NCBI GenBank assembly: GCA_025655455.1
Contig: JAHXIV010000037.1
Span: 62,001-126,000, forward strand
DNA: 64,000 bases
Direction of reading: 5' to 3'
Source: a gamma proteobacterium symbiont of Taylorina sp.
GTDB lineage: Bacteria; Pseudomonadota; Gammaproteobacteria; GRL18
In this document: positions 8,567-17,565 of the stretch, piece by piece
Numbering within the stretch: the stretch's first letter is position 1
Layout: each line of letters opens with the position of its first letter
Translations under genes and position numbers: made by a program
Notes under the pieces: generated by a model
Database searches by the model: none
Told to the model about the DNA's origin: nothing
Seen by the model: the letters and a program-made list of their open reading frames with translations, nothing else

Positions 8567-8995
8567 CTAAGCCATTTCAGGCATAACCCGATACTCTTCA
8601 ATCAAAGATTCTATATGTGTCCTGATCTCAACCTCAGATCTCGTATCAACCTCCACGACCTGATTATTAAATCGCATTTCATTGAGGGTCTTAATCGCCT
8701 GGATCTGAGTTGAACCGCTTCCATTCGCAGCTACAGAAAGGATTATGCCAACCCAGTGACATTCACTAAAAACGTAACCGGACAACAAATAAACTGGTTG
8801 CTTGATGGATATGATATCAGTACCATGAAACCATATAAAAAACGCAATAATAATTTCTGGTTTGAATTCCTTAAATTTAGAAATCCCATCTTCACCATTA
8901 ATTGCTTCAGCAATTATACTGTGACCTAAGGCTTCAAGCAGATCTCTAAGGATGTTACGGCTAACTTTTGAGTCATCAACAATTAATATATTCAT
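8567..8995 (-). pseudogene. Disrupted CheY-like receiver gene
   Basis: The first 52 residues are a clear receiver-domain start: MNILIVDDSKVSRNILRDLL with the acidic DD pocket, then a second helix and strand ending KPEIII. Just where the phospho-acceptor Asp (normally ..MDI.MP) should follow, the sequence changes to an unrelated hydrophobic run, and no acceptor Asp, Thr/Ser or Lys of the receiver fold is present. The opposite strand of that segment (about 8732-8855) reads as an IS66 TnpB end. The open frame of 142 codons is therefore probably an accidental chimera. The C-terminal 45 residues (TQIQAIKTLNEMRF and onward) are of unknown origin. It lies downstream of the phosphatase island on the same strand. 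Confidence 0.6.
8732..8855 (+). mobile_element. IS66 TnpB (Orf2) C-terminal remnant
   Basis: On the plus strand the codons read RKDYANPVTFTKN, then QQINWLLDGYDISTMKPYK. This matches the well-known end of IS66 accessory protein TnpB (..VTLT...L.WLLDGYD...M..H). No start or other IS66 gene is present. It sits inside a receiver-domain gene on the other strand and explains the loss of that gene's phosphorylation site. Confidence 0.5.
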
Positions 8996-9118
8996 TTTGC
9001 ATTTAGGATTATTTTAGTGATGTTCGTAGTTTATGATAGAACCAATTGATTTCAATGTTATTTTTTCCTATATCAAAAAATCAATAGATTAAGGTATTAA
9101 TTATATTTTCTATTTTTA

Positions 9119-12100
9119 TTATATTTTAAATCCAATCACAGTCACATCATCATTACGTTCCTCCGTTCCTTCATACTTTTGTAATTCATAAAGCAGTAAT
9201 TCCTGTTGATCAGCAAATTGTTCATCCGCATTTTCAAGGATAAATTGAGTAAAGCGTTTCTTACCGTAGGGGAAACCTTTTTTACCTCCATTTTGATCAA
9301 GGTAACCATCAGTGGTCATATAAACTTGTGTGGAAGAACTCACATCAATGGTATGATCGATAAACATATAGTCAGCATCTGATTTTTTATAACCAATAGA
9401 ATGTCTATCACCTTTAATTGTTTTTAATTCATTATTTTGAATCAGAAATAATGGGGTATTCGCTCCAGCAAAGCGAATGATTTTTTCTTTTTTATTATAG
9501 TACAGAATCCCGCCATCAAATCCGGCATTGGAGATGGAATCAATATCTTCCTGCTGCAGAAGGTGTTTAATACTTTTATTAAAAATACTTAACATCTTTG
9601 CCGGACTAATGGTTTTATCCTGGTTAAGATTGGCGGTAAGCTGACGTTCGACGGCTTTAACCAGCATGGTCACAAAGGCACCTGGCACACCATGACCAGT
9701 ACAATCAATAACCATAAGAACCACTTCGTCTTCGCTTAATGCTTCTAACAGATAAATATCTCCACCAACAATATCCTTGGGATGCCAGATGGCAAAATAA
9801 TCCTGAAAATATTTTTGAAAAATTTTATTATCCGGAACCAGTGCTCCCTGAATCAGAGCCGCATATTCAATAGACTCGCGCGTTTGTTTGTTAATTTCTC
9901 TAATTTCCTGCTGTTGTTTGAGCAATAAATCACTGGCTTTTTTACGTTCAGTGATGTCACTAAAAGTCACCACTGAACCAGAGATCTGATTGTCTTTGAA
10001 AACAGGAAATGCTCTGTATTCAACAGGAAAACAGCTGCCATCTTTTCGCCAAAGCACTTCATTATCTATATGACTGATTTTTCCTTCACTAAAAGCATGA
10101 TACATAGGACATTCTTCCACAGGATAAGCTGTACCATCAGCATGGGTATGATGAATAATGGCATGAATTTTTTGTCCCAGAATTTCACTTTCATGATATT
10201 GCAGCATTTGTAGAGCAGCAGGATTGATAAAATTGACCAATCCATCACTACCCACTCCAAAGATACCTTCACCCACAGATGTCAGTAATAAGCGGGTTTT
10301 TTCCTCGGCTTGAATTAACGCGTCCTGATCTTTTTTTCTATCAGAAATATCACGGATAATCCCCGTGAATAAAGACTCTTCTCCAGTAATGGATTCACCA
10401 ACTGCCAAATCCATAGGGAATTGTGTTCCATCTTTGCGTTTACCTATGACTTCTCTGCTTTTTCCAACGATATGTTTTTTATGACTCTTATTATACCGTT
10501 CCAGATAGCCATCATGTTCAGTATAAAATGGTTCAGGCATTAATACTTTTACATTTTTTCCTATCACTTCAGAGGATTGATAGTGAAAGATTTTTTCTGC
10601 TGAGGGACTAAAGAGTTGAATAATTCCCAACTGATTAATAACGATAATACCATCCGAAGCATTGTTAATAATCGAACGTGTTTTAGCCTCTGATCTAATT
10701 TGTTCATCCATTTGCTCCTGTATCAGCTTTCTCATGGAGAAAAATTCACTATTCATTGTCCCCAACTCATCACTATAAAATGTTTTTTCTTCAATAGCTT
10801 CAGAGCCGGATTTAATCTGTAAAATAGTGTCAATCAGATAACTTAAGGGTTGACGGATCTTTTTAACCAACATTAAATAGATAATAAAGTTGCCCAAAAC
10901 AAACAGGATACTGGCTATCATAATTGCCCTAAAGGCATTTGATATATTTTTTTCCAATAAAATTATTTTTGTATTACTTCGATGATTAATGCTGCTAAAC
11001 AAATCATCAAGGGGATGCATAATAATAACTTTGGCCTGATAATAAGCCTGGGAATGTAATAGCTCTATGGCCAAAGGCTGATTCTTTTCCTGCATGGCTT
11101 TAAACGCTTTGACTTCCAGACTCACCAAATCATTTGAATTATCTTCAGATTGTTTTAATAACTCAAGTTCCTGTTTTGAATAAGGGAGGTTTGCTATCAG
11201 TGCTTTCAACATAATTTTCTCACCATCGGGATGATGATGTTTTCTTAATTCAGGACTCAGATCCCAATAAATCGCATCATAGTTTTTCGGTCTGGCTTTG
11301 ATACCGTTTCTGATATCTAAAATATCTAAATAATTTTGTTTATACTGCAAATTACTGGTGACCGCATAACTTCTGGCATAATGGCTCAAATCATCCGAGC
11401 TTTGTCTGAGTTTATCCACCGTTTTAAGCATTTCAAATTTATCCAGATATACAGTGGCCAGTGAATTTTCAAGTCTATCCAGAACCATTAATTCATAGAT
11501 AATAAAGAGGATCATGATAAACTCAAAACCGACAATCAATAGAATAAAATGGTTAAATCTGATGTTTAAAAATTTGGATCGACTATAATTCTGGTAAATA
11601 AAATAAGCCAGCAGTAAAACAACAAAAGCTGCAAAGAGCATCTCTTCTAATTGTAATAATTCTGCAAAGGAAAGCTCGCTGATTTCCTTATTTAAGCTAC
11701 CATAATCCAGCGGTGTTGGGATACTGGATACTTTTGTCCACTTTTTATAAATCTCATAAAGGTCTTCTTCATTGAAGGTAGCAATAGTTTTATCAATGAT
11801 TGACAGTACTTCAGCAGGCCAGTCGTTACGTACAGCAACATGCAAGTTTAGCTGATAATCTGTTTTATAGGCGATTTGCATTTGCTTATACGCATGTTGC
11901 TGTAAAAAATATTTTGCAGTCACCTTATTGACTAAAAAAACATCAATCTCCTTTGACAGGAGCTTTTCAAATCCCTCCTCAGTGCCATTTAATAAAATCA
12001 ACGGAATTTCCGGCAGATTTTTTTCCATGATCCCATGAATAGTATAGTTGCCAACCACTGCTAATTTGTGAGGTGACGTATTTGTCTTGTTAAAGTGTTC

Positions 12101-14866
12101 AAAGCCCTGCGTATAATTTTCACCCTCTCTGCTGACCAACACATAGGGTGTTGAAAAGAGTGTTTTATCAGAGAAATTCATATAAGCTTTGCGCTCCTCT
12201 GTCACGCCCACCGCACTATACATATCAACACTGCGATCTTTAACTTTTTGAGTCGCTTCGGCCCAGGATTTTGTTGGAATATGATGTAAATTCAAACCAC
12301 TTTTTGCCTTTAATAAACGGACAACATCTGAAATAAAGCCGGCATGCTGTCCAACTTCATTAGTCCATTCAAAAGGTGCCCAGTCAGGGTTGTAGACATA
12401 TCGAATCGGCCTTTTTTTATCTATCCAGTCTTGTTCCTTGTCATTAAGATTCAGCGTATTATCTTGGGATATCCATTGATTAACGATTTCTTTTTTCTCT
12501 TGTCTGGAAATGGCATCCAGACCTTTTTGCAGGATGGATTGTAAAATAGGCTGATCGAAACGACTGAGAAAGTGTAATTTATTACCTTTAAGAGAAAACT
12601 GCGGGATCCCTTTCAGATTATAGATGCCATGTTCCTGAAAGAAATATTCAGAAGTAATTCGGGACTCTAATAAGGCATCAGACTGACCATTTAATACCAG
12701 TTGTACAGATTGCATAAAATCATCAGTTTCTATCACTTTAATGTCAGGATAATGTTTTTTTATGGCTGGTATGGTGGCAAAACCTCTAACAATGGCAATA
12801 GACTTATGGGATAAATCTTCAAAGGATTGAATGGATTTATTATTCTCTTTTATATAGATATTCTCTCGAAGAGTGAAGTAAGGCTGACTAAATAATCCAT
12901 ATTGCTGTCTTTCTTCTGTATAATAAGCATCAGGTAATAAATCGATTTTTTTCTCTTTAAAACCGTTTATTAATTCATTCCATGACTGATTAACCAGTTC
13001 TACTTTAAGACCTGTTTTTTCAATCACCAGATTTAAAATATCGCCTGAAAGACCATTAGCCTGCGCATTTTCATAATAGGAGATAGGTGCCCAGGGTTCA
13101 ATGCCCACTGTGACAGTATTAGAATTTATCCAGGATTTTTCTTCATCAGTTAAAGTGGCTTTAATATTGGAAGATTTAAACTCATCAATCCATGATAAAG
13201 TGATTTGATGCCTTTCTTTTTGCGTTATGCTGTCCAGGCCTTTTTGTAAAATTGAATTTAACAGTGGTTCATCAATTCTTGAAAATAAATGCAGACCTGG
13301 TGCTTTAAAGCTGACTTGTGCTATGCCTTTCAAACCGGAAATCAATTCTTCATTAATTTTCTTTTCAACAGCAATTTGTCCTTCATATAAAGCTTCAACA
13401 GAACCATTTAACACTTGATTGATCGAATCATCTAGATCTTTTGTATAAACTAATTGTATGGAGGGAAACTTTTCTTTGATTTTATCTATGGTTCCATACC
13501 CCTCGACAATAGCTAATTTTTTGTCCTCTAAATCACTCATAGAGTAAATACTATTATTATCTTCTTTTACATAGATATAATCTTTCATCTTAAAATAGTC
13601 TGTGGAGTAAAGTCCGTAGCTTGCTCTTTCATCGGTATAATAGGTGGCAGGAAGAATATCTATTCTTTTGTCTTTAAAGTCATTTAATAAGGTATTCCAG
13701 CGATCATTAATTATTTTTGTTTTTAAACCAGTCACCTTGATAATTTGTTTAAGAATATCGCCCGCAATGCCATCAATATCTAAACTATTATTTGAAAAAA
13801 CAACAGGATCCCATTGTTCCACACCTACACTGACCGTATGGAATTTTATCCAGGCAAGTTCCTGCACCGTCAGCGCTATTTGTTTAGAGTGTTTATTGTC
13901 AAACAGAAAACTGTCTATCACAGGCTTTTTATCAATCACACCGGTTACCATCATAGCTTCAGCGATGCGGTTTATGCGTTGTGGATCAACTGAGCCTAAA
14001 GGATAGGTTTCCGTCAAAATCAGCTTTGCAGTCTGATCCGCTTCATAGAGCAAGGCTTCACGACTCTTTTCCTGTGTGTTGTACTTGTTTAGTATCAGTT
14101 CAACAATTTCATCAGGATGCTGCAAGGCATATTCCCAGCCTTTAAGAGAAGCCTGGCGGAACTTGTCAACTACATCGGGTTTCTGCTCAGCTAATTCAGC
14201 AGAAGTAATGAGTGAATCACCATAGAAATCAACGCCAAATCTGACTGGGTCCATAATATTGAAGGGAATATCCCACTCTTGCAGTACATAGGGCTGATTG
14301 GTAATATAAGCACTCATAACATCCGCATGGCCATTTGCGATTGCCATAGGATCGAAGTTGTGTTCAATAAATTCCAACTTATCTGTATCGATCCCCGTTT
14401 TTCTGAAGAAAGAAAGCAACTCTACCGCTTTGCGCTCCTGACTGGTTAACATCAGGCGCTTTCCGTGCAGATCGTCAGGGGTGCGAATCTTGGCATCGCG
14501 GTGACTCAATAAAACCAGAGCGGAGTGCTTGAAGATATTAGCCAGCAGCTTAATTTGTTTTCCCTGCAGATAATTCAGGGTTGCAGAGGAGGAAACCGTT
14601 GCAAAATCTGCCCGTCCTGATAGCACTTCTTCATTAACATCCATACCAAACTGATATTCCTGGATACCAACACTCAGGCCAGCCTCACGATAAAAGCCCT
14701 TTTCCTGCGCTGCATAGTATCCGGCAAATTCGAACTGATGTTTCCAGAAGAGTTGTAGTGTTACCTTCTGCTCGTTAGTACCAGCAAAGGATTCAAGACT
14801 GCTGAACAGGCTGATAAATACCAGTATTGACAAGCTAATAATCAGATTGTTTTTCAAAGTAAGCAT
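9119..14866 (-). CDS. Giant sensor phosphatase: NMT1, three SBP_bac_3, PAS-PAS, SpoIIE
   Basis: 1915 residues. Signal peptide about 1-28; NMT1/THI5-like binding domain 33-310 (LQLFWKHQFEFAGYYAA); three SBP_bac_3 domains at about 340-560, 585-800 and 818-1060, each opened by an LT..E..W element. Hydrophobic segments lie near 1082-1102 and 1112-1135. A helical region about 1140-1310 is followed by a further membrane segment near 1319-1340 and a HAMP-like linker. PAS domains are at 1392-1505 and 1522-1635, and a SpoIIE/PP2C phosphatase at about 1690-1915 with metal-site motifs VGGD, DCTGHG, TTDGYLDQ and RNDDVT. Four periplasmic ligand domains on one phosphatase chain is unusual. By analogy with SiaA, it would dephosphorylate SiaC in response to ligands. 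Its PAS2-SpoIIE part is nearly identical to that of the 21118-24324 gene. About 120 bp separate it from the siaA-like gene upstream. Confidence 0.85.
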   Translation of the reverse strand: MLTLKNNLIISLSILVFISLFSSLESFAGTNEQKVTLQLFWKHQFEFAGYYAAQEKGFYREAGLSVGIQEYQFGMDVNEEVLSGRADFATVSSSATLNYLQGKQIKLLANIFKHSALVLLSHRDAKIRTPDDLHGKRLMLTSQERKAVELLSFFRKTGIDTDKLEFIEHNFDPMAIANGHADVMSAYITNQPYVLQEWDIPFNIMDPVRFGVDFYGDSLITSAELAEQKPDVVDKFRQASLKGWEYALQHPDEIVELILNKYNTQEKSREALLYEADQTAKLILTETYPLGSVDPQRINRIAEAMMVTGVIDKKPVIDSFLFDNKHSKQIALTVQELAWIKFHTVSVGVEQWDPVVFSNNSLDIDGIAGDILKQIIKVTGLKTKIINDRWNTLLNDFKDKRIDILPATYYTDERASYGLYSTDYFKMKDYIYVKEDNNSIYSMSDLEDKKLAIVEGYGTIDKIKEKFPSIQLVYTKDLDDSINQVLNGSVEALYEGQIAVEKKINEELISGLKGIAQVSFKAPGLHLFSRIDEPLLNSILQKGLDSITQKERHQITLSWIDEFKSSNIKATLTDEEKSWINSNTVTVGIEPWAPISYYENAQANGLSGDILNLVIEKTGLKVELVNQSWNELINGFKEKKIDLLPDAYYTEERQQYGLFSQPYFTLRENIYIKENNKSIQSFEDLSHKSIAIVRGFATIPAIKKHYPDIKVIETDDFMQSVQLVLNGQSDALLESRITSEYFFQEHGIYNLKGIPQFSLKGNKLHFLSRFDQPILQSILQKGLDAISRQEKKEIVNQWISQDNTLNLNDKEQDWIDKKRPIRYVYNPDWAPFEWTNEVGQHAGFISDVVRLLKAKSGLNLHHIPTKSWAEATQKVKDRSVDMYSAVGVTEERKAYMNFSDKTLFSTPYVLVSREGENYTQGFEHFNKTNTSPHKLAVVGNYTIHGIMEKNLPEIPLILLNGTEEGFEKLLSKEIDVFLVNKVTAKYFLQQHAYKQMQIAYKTDYQLNLHVAVRNDWPAEVLSIIDKTIATFNEEDLYEIYKKWTKVSSIPTPLDYGSLNKEISELSFAELLQLEEMLFAAFVVLLLAYFIYQNYSRSKFLNIRFNHFILLIVGFEFIMILFIIYELMVLDRLENSLATVYLDKFEMLKTVDKLRQSSDDLSHYARSYAVTSNLQYKQNYLDILDIRNGIKARPKNYDAIYWDLSPELRKHHHPDGEKIMLKALIANLPYSKQELELLKQSEDNSNDLVSLEVKAFKAMQEKNQPLAIELLHSQAYYQAKVIIMHPLDDLFSSINHRSNTKIILLEKNISNAFRAIMIASILFVLGNFIIYLMLVKKIRQPLSYLIDTILQIKSGSEAIEEKTFYSDELGTMNSEFFSMRKLIQEQMDEQIRSEAKTRSIINNASDGIIVINQLGIIQLFSPSAEKIFHYQSSEVIGKNVKVLMPEPFYTEHDGYLERYNKSHKKHIVGKSREVIGKRKDGTQFPMDLAVGESITGEESLFTGIIRDISDRKKDQDALIQAEEKTRLLLTSVGEGIFGVGSDGLVNFINPAALQMLQYHESEILGQKIHAIIHHTHADGTAYPVEECPMYHAFSEGKISHIDNEVLWRKDGSCFPVEYRAFPVFKDNQISGSVVTFSDITERKKASDLLLKQQQEIREINKQTRESIEYAALIQGALVPDNKIFQKYFQDYFAIWHPKDIVGGDIYLLEALSEDEVVLMVIDCTGHGVPGAFVTMLVKAVERQLTANLNQDKTISPAKMLSIFNKSIKHLLQQEDIDSISNAGFDGGILYYNKKEKIIRFAGANTPLFLIQNNELKTIKGDRHSIGYKKSDADYMFIDHTIDVSSSTQVYMTTDGYLDQNGGKKGFPYGKKRFTQFILENADEQFADQQELLLYELQKYEGTEERNDDVTVIGFKI

Positions 14867-14989
14867 TTTTATCCTTATACTAAAAGCAACTCTAGATCCT
14901 AATATGTAACTCCATAAATATCCATATTAAGTATAATAGTATTTATTTTATCTCTTCAAAAAATGGGCTGAAATATGTAAATGGGTTAG

Positions 14990-16000
14990 TTATATTTTTA
15001 TACCAACAACTGTGACATCATCATTTCGCTCATAGTCCTGTTGATATTTTTGTAACTCATAAAGCAGTATCTCCTGTTGATCAGCAAATGATTCATCAGC
15101 GTTTTCCAGTATCAATTTTGTAAAACGTTTTTTACCCAATGGAAAGCCTTTTTCACCACCATTTTGATCCAGAAAACCATCGGTTGTTAGATAAATTTGT
15201 GTGGGCAGGCTAACATCAATAGTATGATCGGTAAATTCATAGCTGGCATCAGATTTTTTATAACCAATAGATTGTCGATCGCCTTTAATTGTTTTTAGTT
15301 CATCATTCTGGATAATAAATACAGGGATCTCAGCACCTGCGAAACGCACTATTTTTTGTTTTTTATTATAGTAAAGTATTCCGCCATCAAAACCTGCATT
15401 AGAAATAGAATCTACATTTTCTTGTTGTAACAGATGTTTGATATTCGAGTTGAAAATTTGCAGCATTTTGGCAGGGCTTATCTCTTTTTCCTGATGTGAA
15501 ATAGCGGCAATTTGACGTTCAACCGCTTTAACCAGCATGGTCACAAAAGCGCCGGGAACGCCATGTCCGGTACAATCAATGACCATAATAATCAATTCGT
15601 CTGGACTTAACTCCTCTATCAGGTAAATATCACCTCCAACAATATCTTTTGGATGCCATATGGCAAAAAAATCTTTAAAATAGTGTCTAAAAATATGAGA
15701 ATCCGGTATCAGAGCACTTTGAATCAGGGCTGCATATTCAATAGAGTCACGGGTATGTTTATTAACTTCCTGAATTTCAAATTGCTGCTTAATGAGTAAA
15801 TCATGTGCATCTTTCAGGCGTTCTTCATTGCGGTCGCTCATGCGCACAAGCCTGCGAGAAGTCTTAAACAATTTCTTATAAGCGCTGGTCAGTTTTTCGA
15901 ACTCATCCTTGAAATCACATTGAGGGTTTTCCTCTTTTAGCAGAGCCTCTGCATGATCAAGTGCTACTTGCTCATTCTTGAAAGCGTCAAATTTACCCAT
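14990..16000 (-). CDS. Soluble SiaA-like SpoIIE/PP2C phosphatase
   Basis: 336 residues without signal peptide or membrane segment. The N-terminal 100 residues are charged and helical, likely coiled coil (LTSAYKKLFKTSRRLVRMSD). The phosphatase domain (about 110-336) keeps all PP2C metal motifs: VGGD, DCTGHG, TTDGFLDQ, RNDDVT. In Pseudomonas SiaA the same domain sits behind membrane and HAMP segments and dephosphorylates SiaC. Here the protein follows siaC by 37 bp in the order hemerythrin-siaB-siaC-phosphatase, so it is the best candidate for the cognate phosphatase of the core module. Its catalytic domain closely resembles those of the 9119-14866 and 21118-24324 genes. Confidence 0.85.
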   Translation of the reverse strand: MGKFDAFKNEQVALDHAEALLKEENPQCDFKDEFEKLTSAYKKLFKTSRRLVRMSDRNEERLKDAHDLLIKQQFEIQEVNKHTRDSIEYAALIQSALIPDSHIFRHYFKDFFAIWHPKDIVGGDIYLIEELSPDELIIMVIDCTGHGVPGAFVTMLVKAVERQIAAISHQEKEISPAKMLQIFNSNIKHLLQQENVDSISNAGFDGGILYYNKKQKIVRFAGAEIPVFIIQNDELKTIKGDRQSIGYKKSDASYEFTDHTIDVSLPTQIYLTTDGFLDQNGGEKGFPLGKKRFTKLILENADESFADQQEILLYELQKYQQDYERNDDVTVVGIKI

Positions 16001-16037
16001 ACGCTATATCCTATTACAGAGTGTGTTGTGTGATTAA

Positions 16038-16424
16038 TCAGACATCCTGAGCAACCAGCTTGAAGCTAGCATATTCAAGATCTTCTCCATACTCTTCACC
16101 AAGTTCTTGCATATTATCGTCACTGGTTTCATAGATCCAGTTGACGGTGACTTGATTACCCTGCTCAGCAACCGTATCCAGGAGTTCAAAGAGCATCATC
16201 AAAACCTTTGCTGTAGAGCTATTGAAGTAGATCAATTCAAAATTAAAGGTGACATCCGTACCTTCCAGGTTTTTGAAGTAATCCTCCAACTGCTCAACCA
16301 ATGGACCGAAAAAAATGTTAATATCCTCCGGGTAGGACTCTCCCCGAAACGAGTAATTATTGTCGTCGAAAGCAAAATCGACCTCCGGGGTTCGCTCAGT
16401 AGCTTCTATACGAATGTTATCCAT
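16038..16424 (-). CDS. siaC: SiaC-family phospho-switch protein (DUF1987)
   Basis: 128 residues, the usual size for SiaC. The opening (IEATERTPEVDF..NYSFRGESYPEDINIFFGPL) and the central strand FELIYFNSSTAKVL are typical of the family. The Ser/Thr cluster 69-71 matches the place of the Thr phosphorylated by SiaB in Pseudomonas aeruginosa. There, unphosphorylated SiaC binds and activates the diguanylate cyclase SiaD; whether the partner here is a cyclase is unknown. It lies 16 bp after siaB and 37 bp before the soluble phosphatase gene, so kinase, switch and phosphatase are made together. Confidence 0.88.
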   Translation of the reverse strand: MDNIRIEATERTPEVDFAFDDNNYSFRGESYPEDINIFFGPLVEQLEDYFKNLEGTDVTFNFELIYFNSSTAKVLMMLFELLDTVAEQGNQVTVNWIYETSDDNMQELGEEYGEDLEYASFKLVAQDV

Positions 16425-16440
16425 TATCGGACTCCAAATA

Positions 16441-17010
16441 TCAGGCGTAAGCCGTTAAGGTAAAAAACGATTGGTCGTTATTGACGGGGATAAAATCAAA
16501 ATCGAATCCGTTCTTAGATATGCGCGCAATATCGATAAAACCGACGCCGGCACCCTTGCTGCCCTCTGGAGTTTTTCCTTTAAGGATCTCTTTATGTAGT
16601 GCTTTCAGACTCTTTGCATCCAACTGTTGAATGTGGGTCAAACTATTATTCAGGCGTTCAACATCGTGTTGCTTGATCATATTGCCAATGGCAACAAAAA
16701 AAACATCTTCTTTCCCATCCACCACTTTGCGGCCTACGGTAAGAACACCGTAACGAAGCTCAAGAACACTATCATCTGAAACTTTAACTTCCATTTCATC
16801 AGAGTAACGGATCACGTTTTGCATTTGCTCCACAAAAATCGAAAAAACCCCCCGTATAACAAACTTATCTGTTTTCTCAATGGTTAATTTGTCCTTAATG
16901 GTTTTACCAAGACTGCTCAGTACACTCTCTGTCATGTAACCGCTATAGCAAATGAGTATGCCATCTTCCTGAAGATCATCTCGTAATCTCAACATTTTTT
17001 CGGCTTTCAT
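16441..17010 (-). CDS. siaB: SiaB-family protein kinase
   Basis: 189 residues. The protein has a degenerate GHKL/HATPase fold: an N-box-like segment FVEQMQNVIRYS (Glu61, Asn65) and a glycine-rich GSKGAGVGFIDIAR (about 153-166), as in SiaB, the Ser/Thr kinase of the SiaABCD system. It should phosphorylate SiaC. The next gene is siaC, 16 bp downstream, and a hemerythrin gene lies 14 bp upstream. It differs from RsbW-type anti-sigma kinases, which pair with STAS-domain partners rather than DUF1987 proteins. Confidence 0.85.
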   Translation of the reverse strand: MKAEKMLRLRDDLQEDGILICYSGYMTESVLSSLGKTIKDKLTIEKTDKFVIRGVFSIFVEQMQNVIRYSDEMEVKVSDDSVLELRYGVLTVGRKVVDGKEDVFFVAIGNMIKQHDVERLNNSLTHIQQLDAKSLKALHKEILKGKTPEGSKGAGVGFIDIARISKNGFDFDFIPVNNDQSFFTLTAYA

Positions 17011-17024
17011 AACTTACCCTGGGT

Positions 17025-17429
17025 CTAATCACCATTTTCAGCGAGGAAATGGCCGGTTTTCATATCAGTTTCAAGAATATGCTTAATTAACCAATCCTTA
17101 AGGAAAGGCATCAGATCATTTGCTACGTCCAGGTTGCCTTGCTGAAATGTTTTGCTCTTAGCTAGTGCTATGTTGGTTAACTCATCATGCTCTTGTTTAT
17201 GCTCATAGAAGGCCGGATATCCATAGGTTTGCATTAAGCGTTCCTCGTGCCTGAAATGCCAAACGGTGTAACTAAGAAGTTCTTCAAGGATTTCCCCGAT
17301 TTCCTCGAACTCGCGATTAGCTATGATGGCATCATCAAGTTTGTTGATAATACCCACCAGATTTTTGTGATCATCATCCATCTCTTTATAGCCAACGCTC
17401 AGTGAATCGCTCCAATCTATAAAAGCCAT
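17025..17429 (-). CDS. Bacteriohemerythrin
   Basis: 134 residues, one hemerythrin domain with the complete di-iron ligand set: His21, His58 and Glu62 (HFRHE), His77 and His81 (HKQEH), His117 and Asp122 (HILETD). Such proteins bind O2 reversibly and can also sense NO or redox state. It is the first gene of the hemerythrin-siaB-siaC-phosphatase series, 14 bp before siaB, so an oxygen or redox input to the switch is plausible. An array of 8-bp repeats lies 53 bp upstream of the start codon. Confidence 0.93.
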   Translation of the reverse strand: MAFIDWSDSLSVGYKEMDDDHKNLVGIINKLDDAIIANREFEEIGEILEELLSYTVWHFRHEERLMQTYGYPAFYEHKQEHDELTNIALAKSKTFQQGNLDVANDLMPFLKDWLIKHILETDMKTGHFLAENGD

Positions 17430-17481
17430 GATCGCCCCCTTCTGATATTATTAATCAAGCAGTGATAATTAAAGTATATAT

Positions 17482-17529
17482 CAATTTTTCAATTTTTCAA
17501 TTTTTCAATTTTTCAATTTTTCAATTTAT
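17482..17529. repeat. Octamer tandem repeat (CAATTTTT) upstream of hemerythrin-siaBC operon
   Basis: Five perfect copies of CAATTTTT followed by an imperfect sixth (CAATTTAT). It lies in the 136-bp space between the stop of the 1142-codon sensor gene and the start of the hemerythrin gene, where an operon promoter is expected. Copy number changes would alter promoter spacing; the tract is also strongly bendable AT DNA. Confidence 0.9.
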
Positions 17530-17565
17530 ATATCATGATGAATTTAATAATGAATAAATATTCTC

